Shown here: piece after piece, positions 1 through 5,888 of the stretch | Numbering within the stretch: the stretch's first letter is position 1 | Layout: each line of letters starts with the position of its first letter | Assembly: GCA_002427325.1 (NCBI GenBank) | Contig: DIQS01000033.1 | Coordinates: 17,440 to 23,676, forward strand | Direction of reading: 5' to 3' | Length of the DNA stretch: 6,237 nt | Source: Cloacimonetes bacterium UBA5456 | GTDB lineage: Bacteria > Cloacimonadota > Cloacimonadia > Cloacimonadales > Cloacimonadaceae | Program-made: the position numbers and the translations under genes | The notes under the pieces: generated by a model | The model's input: only the letters and a program-made list of their open reading frames with translations | Told to the model about the DNA's origin: nothing | Database searches by the model: none

Positions 1-1247
1 GCAGGCGGTAACGAACTCAATAGTTTCTTCACCTTATCCTCAAGATCGTATGGCAGATAAAACCACATTTGCTCATCATATTGCACAGGTTTAGCATAGA
101 TGAGCGGCTTGCCAAAACGCAGATGCGAGAGCGGGATTTCATAGATTTCATCATAGATCAAGGCGCCTTCGAGCAAGATATCCTCACCTAAAGGCTTGAT
201 ATATATGCGACACTGAGGTGACGTGCTGATGATGGGCGGCAAGACGATATCCTTGTCAAAATCAAGATATATGTTCTTTTTGCTGAGGTGATAGCGCACG
301 ATTGTGCGATAGAAAACGAGGTCTTTATCATTGAGTAACATATTGCCGGCAAACATCTTATCTATCACCTCATTGGTGAAAGGAAGGTGAAGTTCATAGA
401 CCTTATTGCGGAAAAACAGCCAGGCAGGATAGCCGGAATACACGGCAGAAAGCTCCTCAATCAAAACGGGAATGAGACGAAATGCACTCTTGCCCGCCGG
501 CTCAATGCGCAAAGACAGTTCAAAGGGGTTTTTCGCAAAGACAAGCTCTTCATTGGTTTCGCTGATCACAAGCCGCGTGGAAAGCGGTTTCATCCTCACC
601 AAAAGACCGGCAAAGTCAGGTTTATTCAAGGACCAAAAGTGGTTTTTATTGCTATATGCCGAGCGCGTTTGTTCTAAATGAGCGATGAAACTCTTGAGGT
701 TTTCGTCAAAAAGCTCGTCTTCGGGAAAGCTGATTTTGTCGGGATTTGTTCCGCAAAGATATTTGGCATAAGCAGAGAGGTCAATCCCCTCAAAGCCGCG
801 ATGATAGACGCGAACCTTGCTTTGCTTGGGGTTATAAATCCCCTCAATCTCAAAGAATGCGTCGGCGATGCCGTCCAAAAGCCGATTTGAGCCACGCAGA
901 CTATCGCCATCACCGGTCTGGATGATCTCTTCTTTAAAAATGTCGTCGGAAATATAATTATAGGCATAAAGCAAAAGGGAAAGATAGTGGCGACAGCCCT
1001 CGTCCCGGCCGCATTCAGCGCAATGGAACTCTCTGATTTTCTGGGCTTTAGTGTCATATAGGAGCTCGACCCATTCACTGAAATAGGAGCGTTTTTCCTC
1101 AGTGGGATAAAAGCGCATCAGAATATTGCCGGATTCGTCCTCAGTGTGCCAATACCAAAGATCACCCTCTTCAAAGACACTGACAGCGTGATTGAAAAAC
1201 CAGCTATTAGAGCGCTCGTGATAGTCTTTCGCAAAAAGCCTTGCCAT
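1..1247 (-). CDS. SNF2-family DEAD/DEAH-like helicase, N-terminal part (SWIM zinc site plus SNF2-associated region), cut by window edge
   Basis: An open frame of 415 codons starts at ATG 1247-1245 and runs off the window without a stop, so only the N-terminal part is visible. An AAGGAA Shine-Dalgarno site lies 5 bases before the ATG and fixes the start. Residues 75-88 read H-C76-A-E-C79, then C85-R-H87-Y, followed by a leucine-rich helix. This resembles the SWIM zinc site (CxC...CxH) found at the front of many bacterial SNF2 proteins, but with CxxC in place of CxC. Residues from about 305 to 375 (KDLVFYRTIVRYHL, LDFDKDIVLPP, then a strand pair ending LIYDE) resemble the bacterial SNF2-associated domain that precedes the helicase core. 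The ATPase motifs would lie beyond the window, so helicase function is inferred from the N-terminal architecture. The family uses ATP to translocate on double-stranded DNA; the role of the bacterial members is mostly unknown. The gene has its own promoter and is separated from the glycosyltransferase operon. Confidence 0.72.
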   Translation of the reverse strand, partial: MARLFAKDYHERSNSWFFNHAVSVFEEGDLWYWHTEDESGNILMRFYPTEEKRSYFSEWVELLYDTKAQKIREFHCAECGRDEGCRHYLSLLLYAYNYISDDIFKEEIIQTGDGDSLRGSNRLLDGIADAFFEIEGIYNPKQSKVRVYHRGFEGIDLSAYAKYLCGTNPDKISFPEDELFDENLKSFIAHLEQTRSAYSNKNHFWSLNKPDFAGLLVRMKPLSTRLVISETNEELVFAKNPFELSLRIEPAGKSAFRLIPVLIEELSAVYSGYPAWLFFRNKVYELHLPFTNEVIDKMFAGNMLLNDKDLVFYRTIVRYHLSKKNIYLDFDKDIVLPPIISTSPQCRIYIKPLGEDILLEGALIYDEIYEIPLSHLRFGKPLIYAKPVQYDEQMWFYLPYDLEDKVKKLLSSLPP

Positions 1248-1275
1248 GATATTTCCTTAATATTTAATCTGGTAG

Positions 1276-1304
1276 TATATATGAGGACTGCATTATTTTG
1301 TCAA
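1276..1304 (-). promoter_or_regulatory. Sigma70-like promoter of the SNF2 helicase gene
   Basis: On the minus strand a perfect TTGACA (1304-1299) is followed by a 17-base spacer and TATATA (1281-1276), 4 of 6 matches to TATAAT. An alternative -10, TATACT (1279-1274), matches better but has a 19-base spacer. Predicted initiation near 1269 leaves a leader of about 22 bases carrying only the ribosome binding site. Confidence 0.55.
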
Positions 1305-1355
1305 TACATTTATTTGCGGAGAATGCGATTTGTGAGAAAATGAGGGGGTTTTTAC

Positions 1356-1395
1356 CGCGAATATTCGCGAATGGATGCGAATGAACGCGAATGAA
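1356..1395. repeat. Tandem repeat, 4 x 10 bp (YGCGAAT core)
   Basis: Four contiguous ten-base units are visible: cgcgaatatt, cgcgaatgga, tgcgaatgaa and cgcgaatgaa. All share GCGAAT, and the last three positions vary. The first unit plus the start of the second form a perfect 14-bp palindrome, CGCGAATATTCGCG, at 1356-1369. The period is close to one DNA helical turn. It does not overlap a gene; its function is unknown. Confidence 0.85.
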
Positions 1396-1440
1396 AGTTA
1401 CTCTGTTTCCAAAACGGTGAACATATCAATAAACCCTAAA

Positions 1441-1477
1441 ACCACAACTTCTCGGTGTTTTCGGTGAGCTCGGTGGT
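1441..1477. repeat. Tandem repeat, 3 x 9 bp (TCGGTG core) flanked by ACCAC/GTGGT
   Basis: Three contiguous nine-base units, ttctcggtg (1449-1457), ttttcggtg (1458-1466) and agctcggtg (1467-1475), share the core TCGGTG. The block is bracketed by the inverted five-mers ACCAC (1441-1445) and GTGGT (1473-1477), the right arm overlapping the last unit. The stem is too short and the loop too long to call a terminator. Confidence 0.8.
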
Positions 1478-1529
1478 AAAAAAGAAAACAAAACAAATCA
1501 ATCAAGAACAAATCAACCCCAAACTAAAA

Positions 1530-1580
1530 AACCACGAACTAAAGAACCAAAGAACCACGAACTAAAGAACTACAAACTAA
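1530..1580. repeat. Direct repeat of 18 bp with 23-bp period, plus degenerate third unit entering the glycosyltransferase stop
   Basis: The 18-mer AACCACGAACTAAAGAAC occurs exactly at 1530-1547 and 1553-1570. A third, degenerate unit (AACTACAAACTAA, 1568-1580) overlaps the last two sense codons and the TAG stop of the downstream glycosyltransferase of the pair. The repeat sits at the end of an A/C-rich tract. It may have supplied the present stop codon of that gene. Confidence 0.8.
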
Positions 1581-2844
1581 TTAACTCCCTAAGCCTCTCA
1601 TAGAGTTCCCCCACCTGCCTACGCCGCTCATATTTAACAAGATGCAGACTGTGTTTCTGCCTTCTGGGATTGTCCTTGAGCATCACCCTCAAAATCCCCT
1701 CTATAGACCTTGCAGACTCCATCGCCGCAATATATTTTGCCCCGCATTCTTCCAACAGCTTCGCTGCTTCATTATTCTTGGGAACCAGCGCAAGAATCGG
1801 CATGCCAAGTCGCAGATATTCAAAGACTTTAGAGGTGAGTGTTCCCTTGGGACTACTGCTATTGATGATGAGAATCAATGCATCGGATTTCTGCATTTCG
1901 AAAAGTGCTTCGGCATGACTTTTGGGCGGAATAATCTCAATCTTATCCACAATCCTGCTTTCTTCTATCTCCCGCATTGCCTCAAGGTTATAGCTGCCAT
2001 AAAGCCTGATACGGATGGGCTTTTTGCTCACGTTTTCCTCATCAAGCTTTGCGATTGCCTGATAGAGAGACTTCAGACTGCGCCGTGCATAGAGCGCACC
2101 AAAATAGCTGAGCGTGAAATAATCTTTATCCGGCGAGGCAGAAGGCAAGCCGCAATAATCCTCTTCATCATGCCCGTTATAGAGCACATAGCTACGCGAA
2201 GCCAAATCGGGATCAAACTCACTTTTCAGTTCATCGAGAATCCCCTCTGTTGCCGAAACCACATAACTCGCCGAGCGGAGTATCTTCCTCTCTAAAAAGC
2301 GGTTTAGCTTACGTTTAAGCGCGCTACCCATAAGATCATAATCCGAGAGCAGCGTCCAATAATCCCGATAGTCAATCACCAGCTTTTTGCCAAACTTACG
2401 CCCCAAGATCCACCCCGCCAAGACAGAGGAAAAAGGTCCGCAAGATACATATATCATGTCATAATCATCATCTTTAAGCTCGCGATAAGCCTTCGCAAAA
2501 AGATTAGGAAGCCAAAGCTCTTTATCATCGATGAGAAAGAGGCGCCTCACAAAGAGTTTGAGCCGCTCCGGACTCTTTTTATAGATCGCCTCAGATGACG
2601 AGCCATCGCCCTTACTAAAACGACGCAAAAGCGACATCGGGTCCCAGGAAGGAACGCGGATAATCCGTTCTGCCAGTGAACTTTGCACCAAACTCTCATC
2701 TTCATAGGAATATTGAATTTGCCCCACAGTGAGCAGCGTTATCTTCGCCCCGCACTCTGTGAGATATTTCACGCTTTTGAGGTTTCTGAGCGAGGCAGGT
2801 CCCCCCAAAGGCGGATAGAAATAGCTGATATATAGGATTTTCAT
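1570..2844 (-). CDS. Glycosyltransferase family 4 (GT-B fold), second gene of the pair
   Basis: The product is 424 residues, a usual length for a GT4 enzyme. The N-terminal Rossmann half opens with a beta strand and a glycine-rich turn (SYFYPPLGGPASLRN, residues 7-21) and includes a KLVIDYRDYWT segment (154-164) of the DxRDxW type seen in GT4 sugar transferases. The C-terminal half carries a SYFGALYARRSLKSL segment (246-260) and the nucleotide-sugar-binding signature TLTSKVFEYLRLGMPILAL (335-353), with the family's conserved Glu at 342. No signal peptide or membrane helix is evident, so it should act at the cytoplasmic face of the membrane, adding a sugar from a nucleotide donor to a growing surface glycan. 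Donor and acceptor cannot be read from sequence. The start overlaps the upstream gene's stop as ATGA (2841-2844), implying translational coupling. Its last codons lie in a repeat. The family call is firm; the specific reaction is unknown. Confidence 0.9.
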   Translation of the reverse strand: MKILYISYFYPPLGGPASLRNLKSVKYLTECGAKITLLTVGQIQYSYEDESLVQSSLAERIIRVPSWDPMSLLRRFSKGDGSSSEAIYKKSPERLKLFVRRLFLIDDKELWLPNLFAKAYRELKDDDYDMIYVSCGPFSSVLAGWILGRKFGKKLVIDYRDYWTLLSDYDLMGSALKRKLNRFLERKILRSASYVVSATEGILDELKSEFDPDLASRSYVLYNGHDEEDYCGLPSASPDKDYFTLSYFGALYARRSLKSLYQAIAKLDEENVSKKPIRIRLYGSYNLEAMREIEESRIVDKIEIIPPKSHAEALFEMQKSDALILIINSSSPKGTLTSKVFEYLRLGMPILALVPKNNEAAKLLEECGAKYIAAMESARSIEGILRVMLKDNPRRQKHSLHLVKYERRRQVGELYERLRELISL

Positions 2845-3974
2845 GAGAGCCTGTCAATCAGTCCAAATAATGCAGGTTCAAGACTTTCCCAAACGAAGCG
2901 GGTCTGAGAAATCTCCACACAACGCGCACTCATCGCCGCATATTCTTCATCGGAGAGCCTCAGCATCTTGATGATGGTCTGCGCTATATCTCTCGCACGG
3001 AAACTGGGACTGAGCGCGCCGAGTTCATTGTGATGAATCAGCCCCTGCATCAGCGAAGTCTTGATCGAAATCACCGGCAAACCCGCGGCAAGATATTCCA
3101 AAACCTTCAACGATGGACCCTGGCGCATGCGCCAATTTGAAGGATTGAAAAACCAGATTCCAAAGCGCGAACGCTGCAACAAAAGCCCCACTTTATCCGC
3201 CGGAATCCACTCTTGATAGAATATCGTACGGTTGAGATTATAGTTACTTACGCTGTTATTAAACTCGCGCTGAATCCCCTCATTGGCAAATTTGCCCACG
3301 ATGAGAATCCTCAGCAGAGGATAATCTTTTTTGAGCAGCGTAGCGGCTTTGAGCAGTTGCAAGATGCCGCGATCCTTGCTGATTCCGCCGATATAAATCA
3401 GGTCAAACCTCATCTTGCAGAGATCGCTGAGTCCATGCGGGACGTCTTGGCTATTTTCCCAAACTCCGGCAACCGGATAGTTGGGCAAAACAATATGCTT
3501 TTTAGGCGAGATTTTGCCGGACAAAAGCTGATGCAAGATGCCCTGATTCACGGCGATGATGCCATCCACGCGGCGAGCAAGCACACGCTGATACATCAGA
3601 TAGGCAAAGCGCATGAAATAGCGAAGCGGCACTTGATAACGCTCCGAATGAGCGTGGGCAAAAAACTCATGAATGTCCCAGACCACACGACAGCCCAAAC
3701 GACGCCTTAAAAGCAGGGCAACCGGCACGGTGAGCGGCTCCACGGGGATCACGATATCCGGCTTCAGGCGCAGACATTCCCTATAGAGCGCAGGGAGGAT
3801 TTTGTTCGGAGACTCTGCATCCACGATGATCTGAAATGGGTTTGATTCTTTATTGATCATACCCTTGCCGGACAAGACATAAGTCTCAGCCTTTTGCGCC
3901 AGACTTTGCGCCAGCTTGTGGTAGAGACGCACATCGCTGGTGAGATGTGAATTTGATATGATGCAGATCTTCAT
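2841..3974 (-). CDS. Glycosyltransferase family 4 (GT-B fold), first gene of the pair
   Basis: The product is 377 residues with two Rossmann-like halves. The N-terminal half starts KICIISNSHLTSDVRLYHKL (2-21), typical of GT4 enzymes, and contains VVWDIHEFFAHAH (97-109), the D-x-H-E type motif common in this family. The C-terminal half shows LIYIGGISKDRGILQLLKA (192-210) followed by GPSLKVLEYLAAGLPVIS (286-303), the donor-binding signature with Glu293 at the conserved position. It is probably a soluble or peripheral cytoplasmic enzyme that transfers a sugar from a nucleotide donor during lipopolysaccharide, capsule or exopolysaccharide assembly; that pathway is inferred from the family. The start is supported by AGAGG eight to nine bases before the ATG and by a promoter just upstream. 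The stop TGA overlaps the ATG of the next glycosyltransferase, so the two form an operon. It shares the fold with its partner but little sequence, so it is not a recent duplicate. Confidence 0.9.
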   Translation of the reverse strand: MKICIISNSHLTSDVRLYHKLAQSLAQKAETYVLSGKGMINKESNPFQIIVDAESPNKILPALYRECLRLKPDIVIPVEPLTVPVALLLRRRLGCRVVWDIHEFFAHAHSERYQVPLRYFMRFAYLMYQRVLARRVDGIIAVNQGILHQLLSGKISPKKHIVLPNYPVAGVWENSQDVPHGLSDLCKMRFDLIYIGGISKDRGILQLLKAATLLKKDYPLLRILIVGKFANEGIQREFNNSVSNYNLNRTIFYQEWIPADKVGLLLQRSRFGIWFFNPSNWRMRQGPSLKVLEYLAAGLPVISIKTSLMQGLIHHNELGALSPSFRARDIAQTIIKMLRLSDEEYAAMSARCVEISQTRFVWESLEPALFGLIDRLS

Positions 3975-3995
3975 TGATTATACCTCTTTTTTGCT

Positions 3996-4023
3996 ATTAG
4001 ATTGAAGGGGCAAATGTTGTCAA
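3996..4023 (-). promoter_or_regulatory. Sigma70-like promoter of the glycosyltransferase operon
   Basis: On the minus strand a perfect TTGACA (4023-4018) is followed by a 16-base spacer and TCTAAT (4001-3996), 5 of 6 matches to the -10 consensus. Initiation near 3989 would give a very short leader of about 15 bases that still includes the AGAGG ribosome binding site. Confidence 0.55.
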
Positions 4024-4033
4024 GAACTATTGG

Positions 4034-4047
4034 CGCGGGGCGCGGGG
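4034..4047. repeat. Doubled CGCGGGG in a GC-rich patch
   Basis: CGCGGGG occurs twice in succession within a patch from about 4031 to 4062 that is far more GC-rich than the AT-rich promoter beside it. It is a small feature with no assigned function. Confidence 0.6.
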
Positions 4048-4062
4048 CTCGCGGTGGTCGTC

Positions 4063-4094
4063 GATTTAGAGATTTAACGATTTAACGATTTAAC
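4063..4094. repeat. Tandem repeat, 4 x 8 bp (GATTTAAC)
   Basis: Three exact GATTTAAC units (4071-4094) are preceded by a degenerate unit GATTTAGA (4063-4070). It lies about 40 bases upstream of the glycosyltransferase -35 box and borders the duplicated block. A slipped-strand origin is likely; a role is not evident. Confidence 0.85.
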
Positions 4095-4105
4095 GAGGGA
4101 GCTGC

Positions 4106-4151
4106 GCTGTCGCGGATGGTGTGGGAACGCCCCGTTGCCACGAGCGACAGC
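4106..4151. repeat. Extended inverted repeat (imperfect hairpin) inside the duplicated block
   Basis: GCTGTCGC (4106-4113) and GCGACAGC (4144-4151) are exact inverted arms of 8 bp. Inside them TGG/CCA and GGG/CCC can pair around an AACG loop, giving a long interrupted hairpin of 46 bases. In the second copy the left arm is changed (GTTGTCAC), and one of the changes still allows a G-U pair in plus-strand RNA. It resembles a REP-like palindromic unit, but I cannot assign it to a known family. Confidence 0.55.
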
Positions 4152-4271
4152 ATTCCTTATTAGATAGAACATAGATTTAACAGATTTGCATGGATGAAAG
4201 GATAGAAAACTGCGTTTTCTCGGTTAACGAGGGCGTTAAGCTACCAAATATCAAGTGACACTAACAGAACA

Positions 4272-4297
4272 AAGATGCCCTCAGCCGAGGGCATCTT
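4272..4297 (-). terminator. Terminator-like hairpin of the SUMF1 lipoprotein gene
   Basis: AAGATGCCCTC (4272-4282) and GAGGGCATCTT (4287-4297) form a perfect 11-bp stem with a 4-base loop, starting 27 bases past the stop. On the minus strand the stem runs into TTTGTTCTGTT, a moderately U-rich tail. A factor-independent terminator is the simplest reading, although the U-tract is interrupted. Confidence 0.75.
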
Positions 4298-4324
4298 CCA
4301 ATCATTTACTTACTTTTTAGCTTA

Positions 4325-5695
4325 TCAATTTGCCGTTCTACAAACCCGAAAACCAACATAGTTGTCCTTATTAGAAGGAGCAAAGTAGCCGCGATATGCA
4401 ACCCGGCAGCGGTCGCCGTAGTTGACCCAAGAACCGCCGCGTAGAACACGGTATGACCCGTTCTCAGGACCGCTTGGATTGTTGGATGGACTACTTTCAT
4501 AATAATCCCACACATACCGATCCCAGCACAATTCATAAACATTGCCGCTCATATCGTATATGCCAAGCCCATTGGCAGATTTACCTCCCACGGGATGCGC
4601 AATACCATCTGAATTATCACAATACCAAGCAACGTCATCAACAATATCCGAGCCACTATAGAGATAATCAGGACTATTTGTAGCACCGCGTGCGGCATAC
4701 TCCCATTCTGCTTCCGTGGGCAAGCGGTAGCCATTGGCATTCCAATTACAGACTGCAGCATCCCATGTAGCATCATACCAATAGGGAACGATACCCCAAT
4801 CATCAGGATTAGTAGAATCGCTGATGCTATACACCGGCGTTAGTCCTTCTATTATACTGCGTAAATTACAGTATGTTATAGCACCATACCAATTTATAAA
4901 ATAAACAGGATAATTGCTGCCTACTCCATAATCTAAAGCCGGATTGGAGCCCATGACAGCCTGATATTCACTTTGCGTCACTTGGTATTTACCAATGGAA
5001 AAGGAAGAAAGCGTCACGCTGTGAGTGGGAAGCTCATTGCTTTCTCCACTTCCCTGCGTCCTACCCATAGTGAAAGTGCCGCCGGGAACAAGGACCATCT
5101 CGGTGGGAAAAAGGAAGTTAGCAGTTGCAATATCGCTATCATTCCAGTCCTCCTTAAACGCCCTTGCCTTTAGCATTGTATTTGGATTAATCTGTATTGC
5201 TCCCTCATAAAGAGTTGAAGAACTCGTTGGGCTTATCCCATTTGTCGTATAACGAATCACAGCACCCGCAGTTGCACAACTGATTAAAACGCTTTGAGGA
5301 GAATCAACGACACCTCCTGCCGGATTGAAAACCGGCGTTGCGACAGTTGGCATATTAATAATATAAGACACACTTGAAATATCACTATCAATCAACCCAG
5401 CTTTGAAGGCTTGTGCAATAATCGTGGTATCTGAATCAATCATGATAGGTTCGCTATAAACCGGGGAGGCGGCACCCGGCGCGCTTCCATCTGTGGTATA
5501 AAGGATAGCAGCACCTTTTGTAGCACATTTGATGGTCACATATTGTGTACCTTCATAAGTCCCCGTTCTGGGGCTAAATGTGGGTGTTGCCACCTTTGTT
5601 TCTTTAGGCTCTGTTGTTTTCTCGCCACAGCTTAATAATAGAATAGACAAACTCAATGCAAAGATAATAATCGCAATATCTTTGAACTTTTTCAT
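4325..5695 (-). CDS. SUMF1/FGE-sulfatase-domain lipoprotein with two chitobiase C-terminal-type repeats
   Basis: The product is 456 residues. A lysine-rich start, hydrophobic stretch and lipobox LLSC (20-23) mark a lipoprotein signal, predicting a lipid-anchored envelope protein. Two repeats of about 78 residues follow (35-112 and 118-196), each with the pattern of the chitobiase/hexosaminidase C-terminal domain: ATPxF, a buried Cys (57, 140), YTT(D/N)GxxP (66-73, 149-156) and a final AxAF...DSDI strand. Residues 199-453 form a SUMF1 (formylglycine-generating-enzyme-like) domain: MVLVPGGTFTMG (200-211), GYRLPTEAEWEYAARG (322-337), GIYDMSGNVYELCWD (378-392), RVLRGGSW (416-423) and GFRVC (448-452). 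The paired copper-binding cysteines of true FGE are not both present: aligned after GGSW, only Cys430 remains and the other position is Asn425. It is thus more likely a binding or structural protein than a sulfatase activator. AAGGAG seven bases before the ATG sets the start. It has its own promoter and terminator, and a paralogue lies upstream. Confidence 0.9.
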   Translation of the reverse strand: MKKFKDIAIIIFALSLSILLLSCGEKTTEPKETKVATPTFSPRTGTYEGTQYVTIKCATKGAAILYTTDGSAPGAASPVYSEPIMIDSDTTIIAQAFKAGLIDSDISSVSYIINMPTVATPVFNPAGGVVDSPQSVLISCATAGAVIRYTTNGISPTSSSTLYEGAIQINPNTMLKARAFKEDWNDSDIATANFLFPTEMVLVPGGTFTMGRTQGSGESNELPTHSVTLSSFSIGKYQVTQSEYQAVMGSNPALDYGVGSNYPVYFINWYGAITYCNLRSIIEGLTPVYSISDSTNPDDWGIVPYWYDATWDAAVCNWNANGYRLPTEAEWEYAARGATNSPDYLYSGSDIVDDVAWYCDNSDGIAHPVGGKSANGLGIYDMSGNVYELCWDRYVWDYYESSPSNNPSGPENGSYRVLRGGSWVNYGDRCRVAYRGYFAPSNKDNYVGFRVCRTAN

Positions 5696-5789
5696 GGAGA
5701 TACTCCTTCGGATTTCTTTTTGCCGATATTGAAAACTGCAATTCTCTTAGTAGCGTCACAGTGTCCAACTCTTTGTGTTTCAGGATGCT

Positions 5790-5811
5790 GAGGGACTGAT
5801 TTTGCTCCCTC
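5790..5811 (-). promoter_or_regulatory. Hairpin in the 5' leader of the SUMF1 lipoprotein mRNA
   Basis: GAGGGA (5790-5795) and TCCCTC (5806-5811) can form a 6-bp stem with a 10-base loop about 30 bases into the predicted transcript. It is not followed by a U-tract and no known riboswitch is recognised. It may stabilise the leader or be chance. Confidence 0.3.
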
Positions 5812-5849
5812 GTTATTTATGTTTTATGTTTATTGATATCGTTAATTGC

Positions 5850-5878
5850 ATGCTATTTGTTTATGAAATATTTGTCAA
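5850..5878 (-). promoter_or_regulatory. Sigma70-like promoter of the SUMF1 lipoprotein gene
   Basis: On the minus strand a perfect TTGACA (5878-5873) is followed by a 17-base AT-rich spacer and TAGCAT (5855-5850), 4 of 6 matches to TATAAT. Predicted initiation near 5843 leaves a leader of about 148 bases, much longer than those of the other two promoters here. The -35 box lies only about 19 bases from the edge of the duplicated block. Confidence 0.5.
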
Positions 5879-5888
5879 GTTTTGTTTG

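Larger units (their letters stand above)
1248..1569. other. Intergenic region rich in short-period repeats
   Basis: This 322-base gap between the glycosyltransferase operon and the helicase gene has no convincing reading frame. It holds the helicase promoter at its low-coordinate end, then a 10-bp repeat (1356-1395), a 9-bp repeat (1449-1475) and a 23-bp-period repeat (1530-1570). From 1478 to 1580 the plus strand is about 85% A and C, so the transcript past the glycosyltransferase stop would be U- and G-rich. I see no clear intrinsic terminator for that operon here. Confidence 0.7.
3975..4324. other. Intergenic region between the SUMF1 lipoprotein gene and the glycosyltransferase operon
   Basis: This 350-base gap has no credible gene on either strand. 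Running up from the glycosyltransferase start it holds the operon promoter, a GC-rich patch with a doubled CGCGGGG (4034-4047), an 8-bp tandem repeat (4063-4094), and then the duplicated block that includes an extended inverted repeat (4106-4151) and the terminator-like hairpin of the lipoprotein gene (4272-4297). Confidence 0.7.
4102..4441. repeat. Duplicated block, copy 1 (3' end of SUMF1 gene plus downstream spacer)
   Basis: Bases 4102-4441 match 5897-6237 with about 15 substitutions and one single-base indel by hand count, roughly 95% identity, at an offset of 1795-1796 bases. The block covers the last 38 codons of the lipoprotein gene, its terminator-like hairpin and about 220 bases of spacer. 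Copy 2 is cut by the window edge, so the true length is larger. It indicates a tandem gene duplication with a repeat unit of about 1.8 kb. Confidence 0.95.

Noticed and set aside
387..890. Plus-strand reading frames inside the helicase gene
   Set aside because: They are antisense to a continuous 415-codon frame with clear domain similarity, lack ribosome sites and show no recognisable protein features.
674..1078. Minus-strand 134-codon frame
   Set aside because: It is another frame of the same strand within the helicase gene; the continuous frame starting at 1247 with a good ribosome site explains the region.
1356..1580. CRISPR array
   Set aside because: The repeat units are too short, contiguous or of unlike sequence, with no spacer pattern and no cas genes.
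1642..2295. Plus-strand 217-codon frame opposite the glycosyltransferase
   Set aside because: The opposite strand encodes an intact GT4 enzyme with family motifs; the plus-strand product has composition typical of an antisense shadow.
3213..3710. Plus-strand 165-codon frame
   Set aside because: It is antisense to conserved GT4 motifs, with no ribosome site or recognisable domain.
4272..4297. Hairpin past the SUMF1 stop as a DGR target cruciform
   Set aside because: Its position and loop size would fit, but the stem at the gene end followed by a U-rich tail is explained by a terminator, and the loop is not the GRNA type.
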